NCBI GenBank assembly: GCA_963931925.1
Contig: OZ007571.1
Coordinates: forward strand, 55,108,311-55,172,310
Length of the DNA stretch: 64,000 bases
Reading direction: 5' to 3'
Origin: Onchidella celtica
Taxonomy: Eukaryota > Mollusca > Gastropoda > Systellommatophora > Onchidiidae
Shown: positions 48,250-61,300 of the stretch, piece by piece
Numbering within the stretch: the stretch's first letter is position 1
How the letters are laid out: each line of letters opens with the position of its first letter
Made by a program: the position numbers and the translations under genes
Notes under the pieces: model-generated
Databases searched by the model: none
Told to the model about the DNA's origin: nothing
What the model saw: only the letters and a program-made list of their open reading frames with translations

Positions 48250-50170
48250 TGCACGAAATCTAGAGGAAATAAAATCTCTGAATGCTCTTCAATTATCGGG
48301 ATCAAACGTGGTTAGCCAGATTGGTTTTTGCTTCCTTCTGCTGTTTTACTTTGGCTTCCAATAGATTAAAGAAATGTGCATAGTAATTACCTGGCTTCTT
48401 GTTTTATATTTTGTATTTGTATAACTCTTTAATCCCATTTGGGAAATTTGCCTTTGTGCCATTGCAGCCCAGGTACAACTGGAGCAGGCACGTCGTCGCC
48501 AGCAGCACTATGCTGAGGCCTTCTAAAAGAAAATTACTCATCCACTTGTGTGGATGAGTATTTTCCCTGGTAAAAAGGATCGTCTGGGCTTCCCTTCGTG
48601 GACCAAAACAAAAAAAAACCCAAAAAAAACAACACGTTTTCATGGGCCTTCAGTAATTCAGTAAAAACATCGTGCAATATTTAAAGGCAAATTAAAATCA
48701 TGTCAGGACTTTGTCCTTGTCTGTTGCGTTGAACTCGTACAATTATATTATCTTGTCTGCAGGTTTTTTTATGTTGTTGTTTTTTATCTTTGCAAAATTC
48801 TTCTTTGCTATACATATAAATTATGTAATATGGTCAACGGTGATTTCATACTTTTTGATCAGTTTACAATGAAATAGCACATAAGAAGACAGTGAAAAAA
48901 TGTTTGTAAGGAATGACACATTTTTGTCCAAGAGAATGTCATTGCTCTCTATAATTTTTAACTGTTGAAGCTGCTGGGACAAATACAGATTGGCAACATT
49001 TTTTCTGTCACATAATGTCACAACATCTGAAAGCACATTCAGTTGCCTTCACAAAGATGCATAAAGTTGCATAATTACTCTGTAATGTTCAAAGTAAGCT
49101 ATTTTGATAATACATCCCGTAATGTTACCTACCGTTTAAAAGCAGCTGAAAAATAATCTCACTTCTCATCTACGTCGGTCTGGTCAAGCCATATTGATCC
49201 CAAATTCGTTTTGATTTCTTGTGGATAACGTTCTCACGTAAACTCTTTAACAGCATTTAATTAATGTTTGTAGTATGTAATCAATAAGGTTTTATGTTTG
49301 TCATGTTTGGAAAAAAATAGAACCTAATCATGGATTTCTTCTCTGTCTGGTGCTGAAATCTCTCACAGTTACACAGACACCATGCAATACCATTCTGACC
49401 AGTGAAGAAATCGGGGTTGGCTGTTTCACTGTTACGCAATGACAAGTTACCGGTATATTAGTAAAGTATTTAAAGACATATTTCAGATATTCTGATAGGC
49501 CGACAAAGGTGTACCGAAGCATTCAAGGGAGAACATCACAATTTGACGTGCTCTGGAACTTGGGCGACATAGCCATTGTTTGTATCATGATATTCATATA
49601 ATTTTGTTCTTGTGTGTGTCGTGAGGTGAATTTAAAGATCATTGTTCATGTGTGTCATTTTGTTGTAGTGATAACCACATTAATAGTATTGGTAAAGTTG
49701 TCAATTCCGAAGTCTATGCAGAGCCGTCTTAACGCATGGGCACACAAGTTCCTAAGGGCTTAGGGGGCCCTATGCGTGCAAATTTACATTGGTTTTTGAA
49801 ACGGGGAAGGAAATCCCGTGCATCCGCAGCCTAGGGGATCATAATGATGTTGAGAGGGCCCTGAGCCTGTGTCTAGAGGTCTAGAGTGATATTATACTCT
49901 TCTAATTCTTCTTTTGTAATCAGTTCCAAAATTAATGACACAGATATTAAAATTTCTTCAATTCTAAAGACTAATAAAATTGCAGGCAAAGAAAATTACA
50001 AAGTAAGTCATACTTTCTACAGATTAAATGGAGATAGGTGGTTTCAATGATACGGAACAAGATTTTAGAGACTAATCTTGCAGAGTTTGTTATGTTCCAT
50101 AACAGGAAATGGTAATTATACATGTGTTATCGTTTCGAAAGCCACATTTTGTGATCGAGTATGTTTCTGA
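48250..50170. other. No gene recognised
   Basis: Non-coding. A short hairpin (actcatccacttgtgtggatgagt) lies at about 48,537-48,560. No Ig-family homology was seen until 50,174. Confidence 0.5.
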
Positions 50171-50173
50171 CAG

Positions 50174-52120
50174 GATTTGGGCGTTTAATAACACCGAGAA
50201 CGGAGGTTTGACACCACTGTCCACATGCCGTGCAGCGGCTACAGCCTTTGGTTGCATAACAGATTAGCCAGGCTACAGTGCCTTATTTAGGTATTCCCGA
50301 TCTGCGTCAACATTCTCCAGCGATCTACTCATTGACGTCTTAGAGCCTAGTTACCAAAATCACATTTTTATTTGCAGACTTTTAGACCTGAAGGACCAAC
50401 AATTCGAAGTTACACAGATGTGTACAATAGGGATTAAAGACAGAGCTGAGGTGTCAGGCCAAACTTTTCCTTTGACGAAAACTGGTGTTTCAATCAAGTG
50501 CGCTGCTACATTTGTACCGAGTTGAACTGTCATGTAAGGTGTTTATCTGACAATCCGCATCATGGAAACTATACCGTTATTGAATAAATTGAATGTACTA
50601 AGAGAGCTGAATTAGATTACTCAACGAGTCACTATTGTTCCATTGAGCACTTTCCAAATATATCGGGAACTTACAGCTACCAAGTTCAAGTATTTTATGA
50701 ACGAAATCGACTAGAGTGGCCAGTCGGTTAGCAGTTTGAATTTAATAATGTTGTCACGATCCCATGTCAAACTTGAATATATTTGTCCAGATCATGTTGA
50801 ACTGGTTACTTTCATTTGCACAGCCCATTGGTATCAGCTACTCCACACTTCAAATGGTATGTAGAAAACTCATCAGTCAAGACACAAGCAAAGCCGGAGG
50901 AATTCACTGACCGCTCACCTTACGGCTCCCTCACACCGGAAGTGTCGGTCAGCCGACCGACAATGGCCCACCGACAAAATGCACAAAACCTCTCTTAATC
51001 TCATTCTGTGTTCGCACCACTCCCCTTTCGAAGGCAAAGTTCGTTTCTGTCGCCCGACTGATTTTTCACTTTTTACCGTTGCCATAAAATTGCACTGTAT
51101 GTCGGCCCTATAGCCTTCAGTGAACACAGTAAATGAACAAGAAATAATACATGTCTTACCGTAAAGTTATTATCAATTTTTCCTGGGCTGAAACTGGCTT
51201 CCTGTAATTAGTGGTTTCTTTCTGAATGTAGGGCTATATCGAGTTAAGTAAACTGTGGAAGGTTTCTGGCCTCATGCTTGTGTATGCTACACACTTTTCC
51301 ACATCTGCAAGTATTTGCGGAAGTAGATGGTGAAACTGGCCAGACAAAAAACGTTGGGAACACATGGGATGGACCCAATATCTCCTTCTGGTGGTCTTTG
51401 CCTTTCTTCATTTCAACCACAACCAAACTACCACTTTTCTCTTGGCATCCATGTTGGCTTTTCTAGCTCGGCACGGACGACCGACATTTTATGATGTGTC
51501 CACACTACTCGACCGTTGTCGGTAGGCCGTTGCTGGTTGGACGACGGACATTTTTGGTGTGAACGAGCCGTTACTCGGGACAATTTTCTTATAAAATAAC
51601 GCCCCTATTCTGGCTGAACACCGTAAGTAAGGAAACCCAGGTGTCATGTGAGGTAACGAGTCCGTCTGTGACAGTACAAAAAAATATTCCTATCTCTGAT
51701 ATAATTTTGGGCAATGAGGCATTAGGCCGTGACTCGCTCATGTTCACCATGGAAAATGAGTCAGTTTATGAGGATGTGTCAATAGCGGAGGTTGACAGCA
51801 GCACAATTTCCTGCAATTTTACTTCAGAGAACATTAGCCTAAGAGCTCGGGGGGGGGGGGGGGGGTTCGAGTGTTGGAGTCAAATGTTCGTTAAAACATT
51901 AGCTCCCAAATCGAGATCAAATTTCATCAGTGGCCTTTACCATTTTTGGTATATCCTTGTTTGACAACAGTAAATGTCGTTGCAATGCATATTATGAAAA
52001 TCAGTGTGACAGGTCAAAAGTTGACTATTACAGTATAAGTATATAAAGCAGAAACTGATAATAATAAAATTTCGTATTTGAAAGCCATTTTATCCCGCGT
52101 GGTAATTTTCCTCTTTACAA
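50174..52120 (+). pseudogene. Ig-like receptor pseudogene A
   Basis: Begins at an intact-looking TTCTGACAG|G acceptor corresponding to exon 2 of the functional paralogues. Recognisable segments follow in order: domain 1 ('ctccagcgatctactcattgac'), domain 2 ('ggaacttacagctaccaagt'), domain 3 ('ccacacttcaaatggtatgt'), domain 4 (CWSQ segment near 51,870) and part of the TM region. Inactivating changes include stops within the domain 2 stretch (50,540-50,650), small deletions, a 648-bp transposon at 50923-51570 and a G18 run at about 51,849. No exon 1 was found upstream. The copy keeps the membrane-proximal domain that the right gene lacks. Its end runs straight into pseudogene B. Confidence 0.8.
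50923..51570. mobile_element. Harbinger-type non-autonomous DNA element in pseudogene A
   Basis: The left end is cggctccctcacaccggaag; the right end on the reverse strand is cggctcgttcacaccaaaaa, with further matching words (tgtc-gtc, ccgac). The element is flanked by TTA on both sides (50920-50922 and 51571-51573). Outside, the receptor sequence resumes exactly where it broke off (gacaattttcttataaaat versus gacaactttcttacaaaat in the relatives), so the insertion is precise. The TTA duplication fits PIF/Harbinger. No transposase frame is inside. Confidence 0.8.
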
Positions 52121-53014
52121 TCATATCGGGCACTTACAGCTGTCGAGCCCAAGTTATTTATGTAAGAAATGAATGTGAGTGGCCCATCGATCAATTGTTT
52201 GAGTTCAGTAATATTGTCACAGTACCTCATCCAAATCTTTGACCTTCAACATACCTGTCCTGATCATACCAACAGTGTTACTTTGATTTGTACCGCCCAC
52301 AGGTATCAAGCTACTCCACACTTCCAGTGGTGTGTAGGAAACTCACTAGTCAAGTCAGACATTACACCGGAGGTATTCACTGACCCTTCAAATTATCCAA
52401 GACAACTTTCTTACAAAATGAAGTTTCCACTTTCACTGAGTAGCTAGAGTAATATAACGGTGTCGTCTGAGGTTACGAGTACCCCCGTGACAATAAAGGA
52501 ATAGATTTATATCCCAGATAAAATGTAAGGAATAAGAAACTAATACCCGAATCGCTCATGTTTACAATGGAAAATCAGGTCGTTTTTGAACAGATTTCAA
52601 TAGTCGAAGGCGAAGGCAATTTCCTGTTATTTTACTTCAGTGACCGTTGGCTTGAGTGCTCTTACGGTCCAGTGTTGGAGTCAGGAAAACCAAAAGTTAA
52701 TAGAAACACCAGCCTCTGATCCGGGTCAAATTTCACCAGTAACATGTTCTATTTTTGGCACATCCTTGTTTCATAACAGTGAATGTCGCTGCATTGCAAA
52801 TTGTGATCATTACTGTGACAGGTGAATCTTGACTATTCCAATAGCGACTTACGATAATGAATCACTGTATCTGAAACTCATTTTACCTACATTTTTGGTA
52901 TTTGTTTTCTTTATAACCATGTGTAGTTTGCCGTATATAGATTGTTTAGAAAACAAAAACGGCCATTTGGAAATGTTACCTCTCGTCCTTCGCAGTTCGC
53001 AAGTATTTTCATAG
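52121..53014 (+). pseudogene. Ig-like receptor pseudogene B (5'-truncated)
   Basis: Starts in the middle of domain 2 ('atcgggcacttacagctgtc') directly after the TM-region sequence of pseudogene A, then runs through domain 3 (52,240-52,450; TPHFQW segment), domain 4 (52,590-52,830; CWSQENQKL) and a TM segment (52,870-52,940), ending about 53,014. Stops occur at the domain 2/3 border, at 'agtagctag' near 52,442, near 52,503 and before the TM. It resembles the left gene in keeping domain 4. Confidence 0.8.
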
Positions 53015-53059
53015 TTTAAAAGGATGTTAAAATGTCATTTGTATGAGAGTTTCTAGTCT

Positions 53060-53222
53060 ATGTAAAAGCTATCTATTATTATTATTATTATGTGTGTATC
53101 AATGTGGGTTGTGTGTGTGAGTTTACCCATGTATTTTTTGACATGTTTCTGTAAAGCGCATAGAGCATTTTTGTAATGGATATGCGCTATATAAATGCCA
53201 TCCATTATTATTATTATTATAA
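53060..53222 (+). repeat. SINE/LINE-tail repeat
   Basis: Two (TTA)n runs enclose 'gtaaagcgcatagagcattt' and 'gcgctatataaatgccatcc', the same 3' tail as at 37545-37632 and, reversed, at 14958-15035. It lies immediately downstream of pseudogene B. Confidence 0.7.
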
Positions 53223-53229
53223 GTCGTCC

Positions 53230-56200
53230 ATTTACATGATCTGAACTTTTAGTAGAATACAAAAGAGAACAAAAACTTTATTTTAACCATTGGGTGCTAT
53301 ACACTTGTCTCAGGTTGAGTAAATAATGCAGTCTAAATTTATTAATTCAATGTCCCCAGTACTAGGCCAGTTTCTGGTTAATCTGTTTCTCAGGTGTAGA
53401 AAATCAAGATAGATTGTCAAGTTTAAAACAACAAAAAAAAGTCCATGAATAGCGCACATTTTTCAGCACGACTGGGATCAACATAGATTTTCATGAAAAC
53501 TGTTGGATTTATTTTAAATTTTACATTGGCTCATATTTTACACTGAACCCTATGGAATTGATTTTTTGTTTGTTATACTGCAGCCTAATTAAAGATGTAT
53601 TTCTGTCTGGTCGTGTGGGTGGGTGGATGGAGGGGGGGGGGCACTTGATAAAAAGTCATAAAAACTATTTCTTGGCACTTGATGCTTAGTTACCAGTTTA
53701 AGCAACTGGGTCACCATTATCAATTTCTATCTGCAAGCTTACCTTACACTTCAACAGTATTTTCATAAAAGCTTGCCATTATCGCAGTATTAGGAAAGTT
53801 GATATCTTTTTGATGTTGTTTTTTGTTTTGGTCATGATCTTTTCAATTTCAATGACCTCGAATTTAGATTCAATATCCAGCAGAGATACAGAAGGTGTAA
53901 TAAATGGACATATTGGTGAAGGGAATGAGGAGGTGAAATAGGATTGGACTGGGATAAAGAATACACATGAATGAACGCTTGGATGAGTACACAGAGGCAT
54001 AGTTGAATAGCTAGAAGACCCGTATGATAGATGGAGTGTCGTTAATAATTTTTTTCTCGTTACTTATTTTGGCTTCGAATAAATTTCAAAAATTAAAAAG
54101 ACAGAACAAGGCAAACACTAATCAGGCTAACCGCCCCTGACTCCAATATTTGAAAGTGACTCCGAGCGAGGAAACTTTCGGGCGTTGAATAGCTGCTATT
54201 GAAACTGCAATTCTGATTCATATCCCCTTCCGCTCAACTCACATTTATATTACAACTGGGAGAGCTAAGGCCACGATTTCCACAAACATTGCTCAATTAA
54301 AATCAAATTCTTTTCGTGTTGGACATTATTAGCACTTCCACTTGGAGTGAGGAGGTGATTTTGCACAGGCATCAGTTGCAGCGTGGACTCTTTTGGTGCA
54401 CGGTAAACCCTTATCTATATTCTTTGTACATTACACTTCTGTCGGTTTTCTGTTTACGCCATGTCTGCATTGTCTACTTTTTATGTGGTTCTCAAGTAGT
54501 AGAGTCATTTAGGGCGCTTTTTCTATAATTATGAATTGTGCACATTGTGGCAAAGGCACTAAACTTTAGGTGTGAATAGAGTACTTCAAAATATACAAAA
54601 TGTGATAAAGAACCCCCCCCCCCTATTCCCCCCCCTATTCCCCCCCCCCGAGAGATCTCAGATAACGAGACAGGAACCGTTGGAAGTTGACAGATTTTTA
54701 TTTTGTTTGTCATCGTGCGTAAACAGGAACATCGGCAAAAGTATACATTGCTCAACATTGGGACACGTAGAACAGCGCCATCAAAATGTCATCGAGATAT
54801 TTGGAGCGGAATGAATGATCCGTCCTTCCTATTTCAAAATCTGTACTGTGTGAATAATCTTAAAGTAAACGCAGTCTTTTAGTTAAAAGAAATATTGGAT
54901 GGCAGCAAGGTTTGGGACAAGGCTAAAATGTAGGGGCAAAAGGTAGGCCACAAAGCCCCGCGTTAAAAAAAAAAAAAAAAGCAACAAAAACTATGCAATG
55001 AATTCAAAAAGAATTGTTGCCTTTCTATTTGTTTTGGAATTTATTGTACAGATTTTTATAGTTGGTTTCCAAGGTTCGGCTTTGTGACAACATGTTTTTC
55101 TTTTTGGCCATAATTTTATTTTGTTGAATCCATTGTTCTGAAGCATTGTAATGATATCAACAGCGAGAAACACGGGGCCAGGATCCAAAGAAGGGTCATT
55201 CCTATTTTAAAGATGCATGCCGAGGAACTGGAAAGACTTTCTGGAAAACAGTGACAAGAGAGCCGGGCTTTTCAGATATCTAGATCAAGAAATTATACTT
55301 TTATTTTAGCATCACAAAAATAATGGACAGGACAATTTCAAGCCTTTTGGTGAATCCTACCATTTCTCTAGTGTGGGCAGGAGGAAGCTGACCCAAGGTT
55401 GTGCCTTAGGTAAAATTCCTGAAGGTCACAAGAAAAATATCAGGACTGCAAGCATAGATGTCATTCTGTCTATATTCTGTCTATTGCGCACTTTGCACCT
55501 TTGCGCAAGTCTGGAAATATGTTGGGTTGATTTTGCAATGGGAAGAATTGCAAGAACATTCCAGTCCACACAGCAGCCAAACTGTCAATGCCTAAGTAGT
55601 CTCTGTCTCTACTTGTCTTTCACGCTTTCATTGGCCTTGACAGCACTTTCCCTTTCTTTAGCAGAGGCAATGGCTTGGGCAGTTTGGGGCTCATAATTAC
55701 CCTGATACACGAATATTTCAAAACTTGTGAGGTCGCTTACTGGTGTAACCAAAGAAAATATGTCATTGGTAGAAAGGTTCTCAGTGCACATGTATGAACT
55801 ATTCTTTTGAGTTAATAAATCACCATCGAAGTGCACTTTTCGCCCTTCAAATTAGGATGTTCTTATTGAACAAATCAAATCTTTAGCTTTTCATACTTCA
55901 CATGTTTATTTGGAGGTCGGCCTGTTTCAGTGGAAATCCACAAGAAAGGCCGACCGAAAGGGGCTGGTTCAGTGCTCATCACATTCTGGACACATCAACA
56001 GACAAGCATGTTAAAATTTTGCTAAGAAATAATTAATGAACTGAGGCTACCGGGGAAGATGCAAAGTCTCTTGCTGGTGTAAGAATATCCTACTCCCAGG
56101 CACAGAACCATGCTACCGCGAAGAAAAATAACTCCCGCATTAATAAAGAGGTTAGACTGTCGGACCCAAATAATAGCATGGCATCTCGAAAATAAATAAG

Positions 56201-57640
56201 TAAATAAATAAATAAATAAATAAATAAACTCTTGGAAGAACGAAACTACAAGAGATGTTCAAAGAAAAAGAACCACTGTCAAATAATGTTTCGGCCCCTG
56301 ACTTCCTCTCGGCTTACATGGGACTGGCGGCATCGGGCCTTCCGTGTTCTGTGAGTGTATTTGTGTGTGTAAGTGTGTGTGTGTGTGTGCGTGTGTATGT
56401 GTGTGTGTGATTGAGGTTCTAGGTGGGTACGACCCATCTCGATTGTGACCATACTCATTAGCATTAATTTGGGTTTGAATTTGTGAGAGACGGAGTGCAC
56501 GGGATGGGATCGCTATAGTAATGCAACCGTTTTGGTCAATTTAAATCAGTTTTCTTCTTTGTCATTCTACTTGTTCCATATCCTGCTGAAAGCCTTTCCA
56601 GCCAAACCTCTGTCAACGTCTTCAGTTTCTTGACTTCTTTCGGCCCCTTAAGTCAAGCTACTTTCCGGATTATGCACTGGTGCTCCTGCCTACAAAACCT
56701 CTGAAACCAATTTTGACCAGTTTAATTTTCGATGAGTATCCGTTTCTGGCTGTCCTTGACCAGATCGCTGGTCATGGTATGTTTCAATTTTATGTTTACC
56801 AGTGCGACTCTTGCTTGGAATTGTTAGCTCAGTCATGACGACTCATTTACCTGCCTCGGAAAAGACGAAACTGTCTGGCAGCAGACTGATGTCCCCGACA
56901 GTCTGGAGGTCCTCATTCCATTGTGGGGTGTGTCGACTGGTATTTTCCAGTCTGCAGGGTCCTGGAATGAGCTGGTTTAGTAGTAATTTGAATGGAAATG
57001 TTCTCTGCCCGAGTCCATACATCGTTACCGTTTTTGCTATAATTACCGCTGATCAGTTGGTGGCCACTTCACTTATCTTAAAGGCCAGCTCGGCACTGTT
57101 CATTGTCATCAGAAATTACACGTCACGATACCGATAAAACATTTTTAGCCTTCCAGAATGTCATAGATTCTGGCGTTTGTCAAAAGAGGTAATTCTGGTC
57201 ACTTGTGGCCTGTGGTCAGTCTGGCCACTAATAACAGATATGTGAGCACTAAGTGCCCATTTTCAATTTCAAATCTTAATATCGAATGTGGAAAGTATCA
57301 GTGAATCACCCCTTTGGTGTCGTAACGACCACGGGGTAGTTTGAGGGTCATTATGGAAAGTTAAGTGATCACAACAAAAACTAATGTAAAGCATCACTGT
57401 ACCTATTAAGATTTTTTAAAAATATAAAAAAAAGTCACTTTTCTTTCAGTTTTTGTAGCCCTGAATGTATTTCATTCAAAATACAAAGAAATATAAAGGA
57501 AATCAGGGGTCATTTTGAGGTGGTCAAGATCATCTGTTGAGGTAATTCTATATCCAAAATTATTTGCATGCCCATCAGCAACTACTAGGCAAAACTTGTG
57601 GCCTTTACTACCAAAATACATAATTTTTCCCTCAATGACT
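53230..57640. other. No gene recognised
   Basis: Non-coding spacer between the pseudogenes and the right arm. It holds C-rich runs near 54,613-54,650, an A16 run near 54,965, (AAAT)n at about 56,190-56,226 and (GT)n at 56,355-56,410. Frames up to about 110 codons show no domain. Confidence 0.5.
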
Positions 57641-57649
57641 CTACTATCG

Positions 57650-58333
57650 TGGGTACGATGCTCACATATCTGTATTCTTAGTGTGTACGGAAGTCTTGCT
57701 CTTCGTTGTGAAACTGTTTACGAATGATTCCACTTCGCTTCGATTTCTTATGATTATTACTTTTTGTTCATGATTTGTGCATATTAATTGTGGAAACATT
57801 ATCTTATCATCCATTCTTCCTTGTCAAATGAAGAAATACATGTACATAAATATTTAAAATGCAATGATCAATTTGGATGTTCTGATATGCCTGGAGCCAA
57901 AGATATAATATCAGAAATGAGAATAAAACTGTCGTAATGTAAGTCTGTGGATTTTGACCAGCGCAGATACTGAGATATCACCCTATAGCACTCTGCCTAG
58001 GTGAAAAATTGGGTGATGGCTATTTTCATTGGTAATTGATGACTAGTCACCAGAATTCCAACAAAGTACTTAAATACATACTGCATTATGTTCTAAGTTA
58101 CCTAAAAGCAAAAGTGCAGGCTAATGAATTGAAATTAAATAAAGTACATCTTCCATTTATGGCGTCAAGGATACCCAAAACATAAGAGAATCATCATTAA
58201 TCTGAATGCTGTTTTGGGTGACGAAAAAAAAAAATATGCGCACAAAAAAATAGTGACATTTACAGAAATCAAATTAAAATGTTTTAAGACTTACACGCTC
58301 TTAAAATATGTCCTCCTGCCAGTAAAGCACAAG
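57650..58333 (+). promoter_or_regulatory. Conserved 5' flank of the right receptor gene
   Basis: Counterpart of 46,678-47,400. Shared words include 'cagaa-tccaac-aagtactt', 'catttatggcgtca' and 'cccaaaacata'. The probable promoter lies here. No specific binding site is assigned. Confidence 0.4.
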
Positions 58334-61300
58334 ATGGCAGTTGTTTTCATTGTGGTGCTGGTCCTGTTTACAAGTGGTGCTTGCAGTGCGGTTTCCCTAA
58401 CTTGTCCGCCAGCAGTCGATGGTATTCCTTACAGACTGACATGCTCTGGAGGGTACACGTCATGGTCATGGTTTGTATTATAAAAATTGATAACAATTAA
58501 TGTCGTTATCTGAATTTCAAGAATACTGTCAATGTGCATGATTCGGCATCAGTAATGACTACGACGTTAACTTTGTGGAGTTTTCAGTGTCAAAGAAAGG
58601 TTAATGAATTGTTTCATATTATTTTATTCCATCATAATATTTATATATATGTATGTCGAGAAGATTCAAAGGAAGTATAGCTTCCAAGAATGTCAGATAG
58701 ATGGGAACCTTGAAATTAAAAACCTGGGAGGTGTGTCTCATATTATTATTTTTGAGGACAATTCGATCTCCCTATACTCCCAAGTTTGGTACGTTTCATT
58801 TGATGTGATATATAACTTCCTGAGATTAGATGACTAAATCTGGCCAGCGTTCTGCCCTGGAAGCACCATAATGGACTGGGAATATACATATTAGTCAGTG
58901 CTGGAATCCTGTTTAACCTGAACAATGTTCGCACACAGGTGAAATGGTATCACTGTATCTTGTGTCATTGTTCCTCTATGTGTATCAATCACAGTGTAAA
59001 AACAAGTTTCACCGTGGAAACAAATAAACGCCAACAAATCAATTAGTCCAAAGAGAGTGCTTGACATATCTCTAAATTCTGAATTTATGTCGTCTGCAGC
59101 ATTTCACTGCCTGAAACATGAAATATGAATAAATTTATGGAAATAATATTATAATGATGTGGTGATGATTAGAACCAATATTATGGAATTTCACGGGTTG
59201 AAAATCTCTCAAACCTTATTGGATGTTTAGATCAAATGATAATAAAGATAGATGTAGTTCATGTACTCTGAGACCATAATTCTACCTACTCCTCATAGAG
59301 AAAACATTCACTACAAATTCTTTATAAAATGAATAGTTTGGATCTGAAACAGAAACTATTTTAAAGATAAGATAAAATAAGATAAGATAAATTTTATTCG
59401 TCCTTGTACAAGGAAATTTGTTTTGATCATTGAATACATAACAATACAGTTACAGAAGCAGAAAGTATGATACATAGCGCGCACACACACATATATACAC
59501 ACACACTGATAAATTATCTAAATTAACAAAATTAACAGTGCACACAATATGCTTCCCTAACTAAAACACATTGACCTGACACGCAGGACATAATTCAACT
59601 GTGCACAGATTACGATCAAGATGACGACATTATTGTAACATCCTAGTTGATGATGGAATAAACGATTTAAAGTAGCGCTCAGTTTTAGTTTTCTTTGACA
59701 ACAGCCTTAAACTTCTTACAGATCTTATATATTCCTTGTTCAGGGGATGTTGGGGGTCATTTATAATAATATTAGCTTTTTTAATACAAGCACCACTGTA
59801 CAGCTCATCAAAATATGGCAGATCACAGATGCAAATTTTGGATGCTTTTTTAATTAAATTATTGATCTTATTTTTATCTTTTTGTAAGATGTTTCCTCCC
59901 CAACAGACAACTCCATACATCAAAACGCTCTGAATAGCCATGGTGTAAAATATTTTCAGAATGCTTTTGCTAACTTTTAAAAAGCGGAGCTTTCTGAGGA
60001 AATACATGCGCTGGTTGGCTTTCTTGTATACATATGTTACATGCGCATGCCAGTTAAGCAATGAATCAATAGTAATGCCAAGATATTTGGCCTCTGTGAC
60101 AATTTCAACCGCTTCATTGTTGATAGTAAGAGGGCAAACAGGATCGTTGTTATTTTTCCTAAAGTCAAAAACAAGCTCTTTTGTTTTCTTAACATTCAGT
60201 AGAAGATAGTTGTTATTACACCAACAATGAGAGGATTGTACAATGTTAGAATATTCGTGGCCAGAGTTAGGTAAAAGGCCTAAAATAGCAGAGTCGTCGG
60301 CAAATTTAAGAAGGTGAACGTTGTTGTGTGTTACAGTGAAATCATTTGTATACAATGTATACAAGGCAGCTGACAGCACGCAGCCTTGTGGCGCTCCTGT
60401 GTTTGTTGTGAGTAATTTGAAAAATGTGTTGTTTATATCCACAAACTGGCTTCTCTGTGTTAGAAATTCGAAGATCCAGCTCTTTAAAAAAGAACTCACG
60501 TGTAGGTTGGTAAGCTTTTGAAACATTAAGTGCGGTTGTATGGTGTTAAACGCAGACGAAAAATCGACTAGGAGCACACGAACACAGGTTTTACCAGTGT
60601 CTAAATGACTGTAGATGTTATGCAATAAAAACAATAAGGCGTCTTCTGTGTTCCTGTTTTCTTTGTATGCAAATTGCAAAGGATCGAGATTTTGTTTGAC
60701 CTCCTTCGTTAGTTCAGTTAAAACAAGTTATGTTACAAAGTTATGCGAGTGTCCAAAACATGAAATTTTGTATTCATTTGTCTTGATGTCCATTTTCACT
60801 AATCTTTTGAATGTCTTGACAGGAAGGTGTTTTGGGAGCTTTATAACCCTGAGAATGCAGATCAGCAGATGGTGTCCGAGTGTCGTGCGAAAGGTCCCGA
60901 GTGCACATCAAATCTCAAAGGCTACAGTGCTACATTTAGCTTCAACCGGTCGACATTCACTTTCTCCAGTGATCTACTCATTGACGTCATAATTCCCAGC
61001 CACCAAAATCAGATAGTCTCTTGCAGAGTTAACGAGAGTGTTAGAGAGAAGTGTACTTTAAATGTTATCAAGAGGACAGAAAACGCGTCATGTCAGGCTA
61101 TGCCATTTCTAAAACCTGGTGTTTTAATCACGTGTGTTGCTACATTTGTGCCAAGTGACATGCATATTCGTTGTCATCTATTTTATATATCCGATAAAGC
61201 ACATCTGGAAAACTATAGTGTGATTAAAGGATTCGAATATATGAAAAATATTGAATCAGATCGATTTAACAGTCACTCTTGCTCTGTTATGCATTTTCCA

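Noticed and set aside
52169-52447. Independent Ig-like gene
   Set aside because: It has no signal peptide or exon 1, is framed by stops, and begins in mid-domain after pseudogene A.
58214-58333. Upstream in-frame ATG as start of the right receptor gene
   Set aside because: It would place about 40 charged residues before the signal peptide, and the left paralogue starts at the equivalent downstream ATG.
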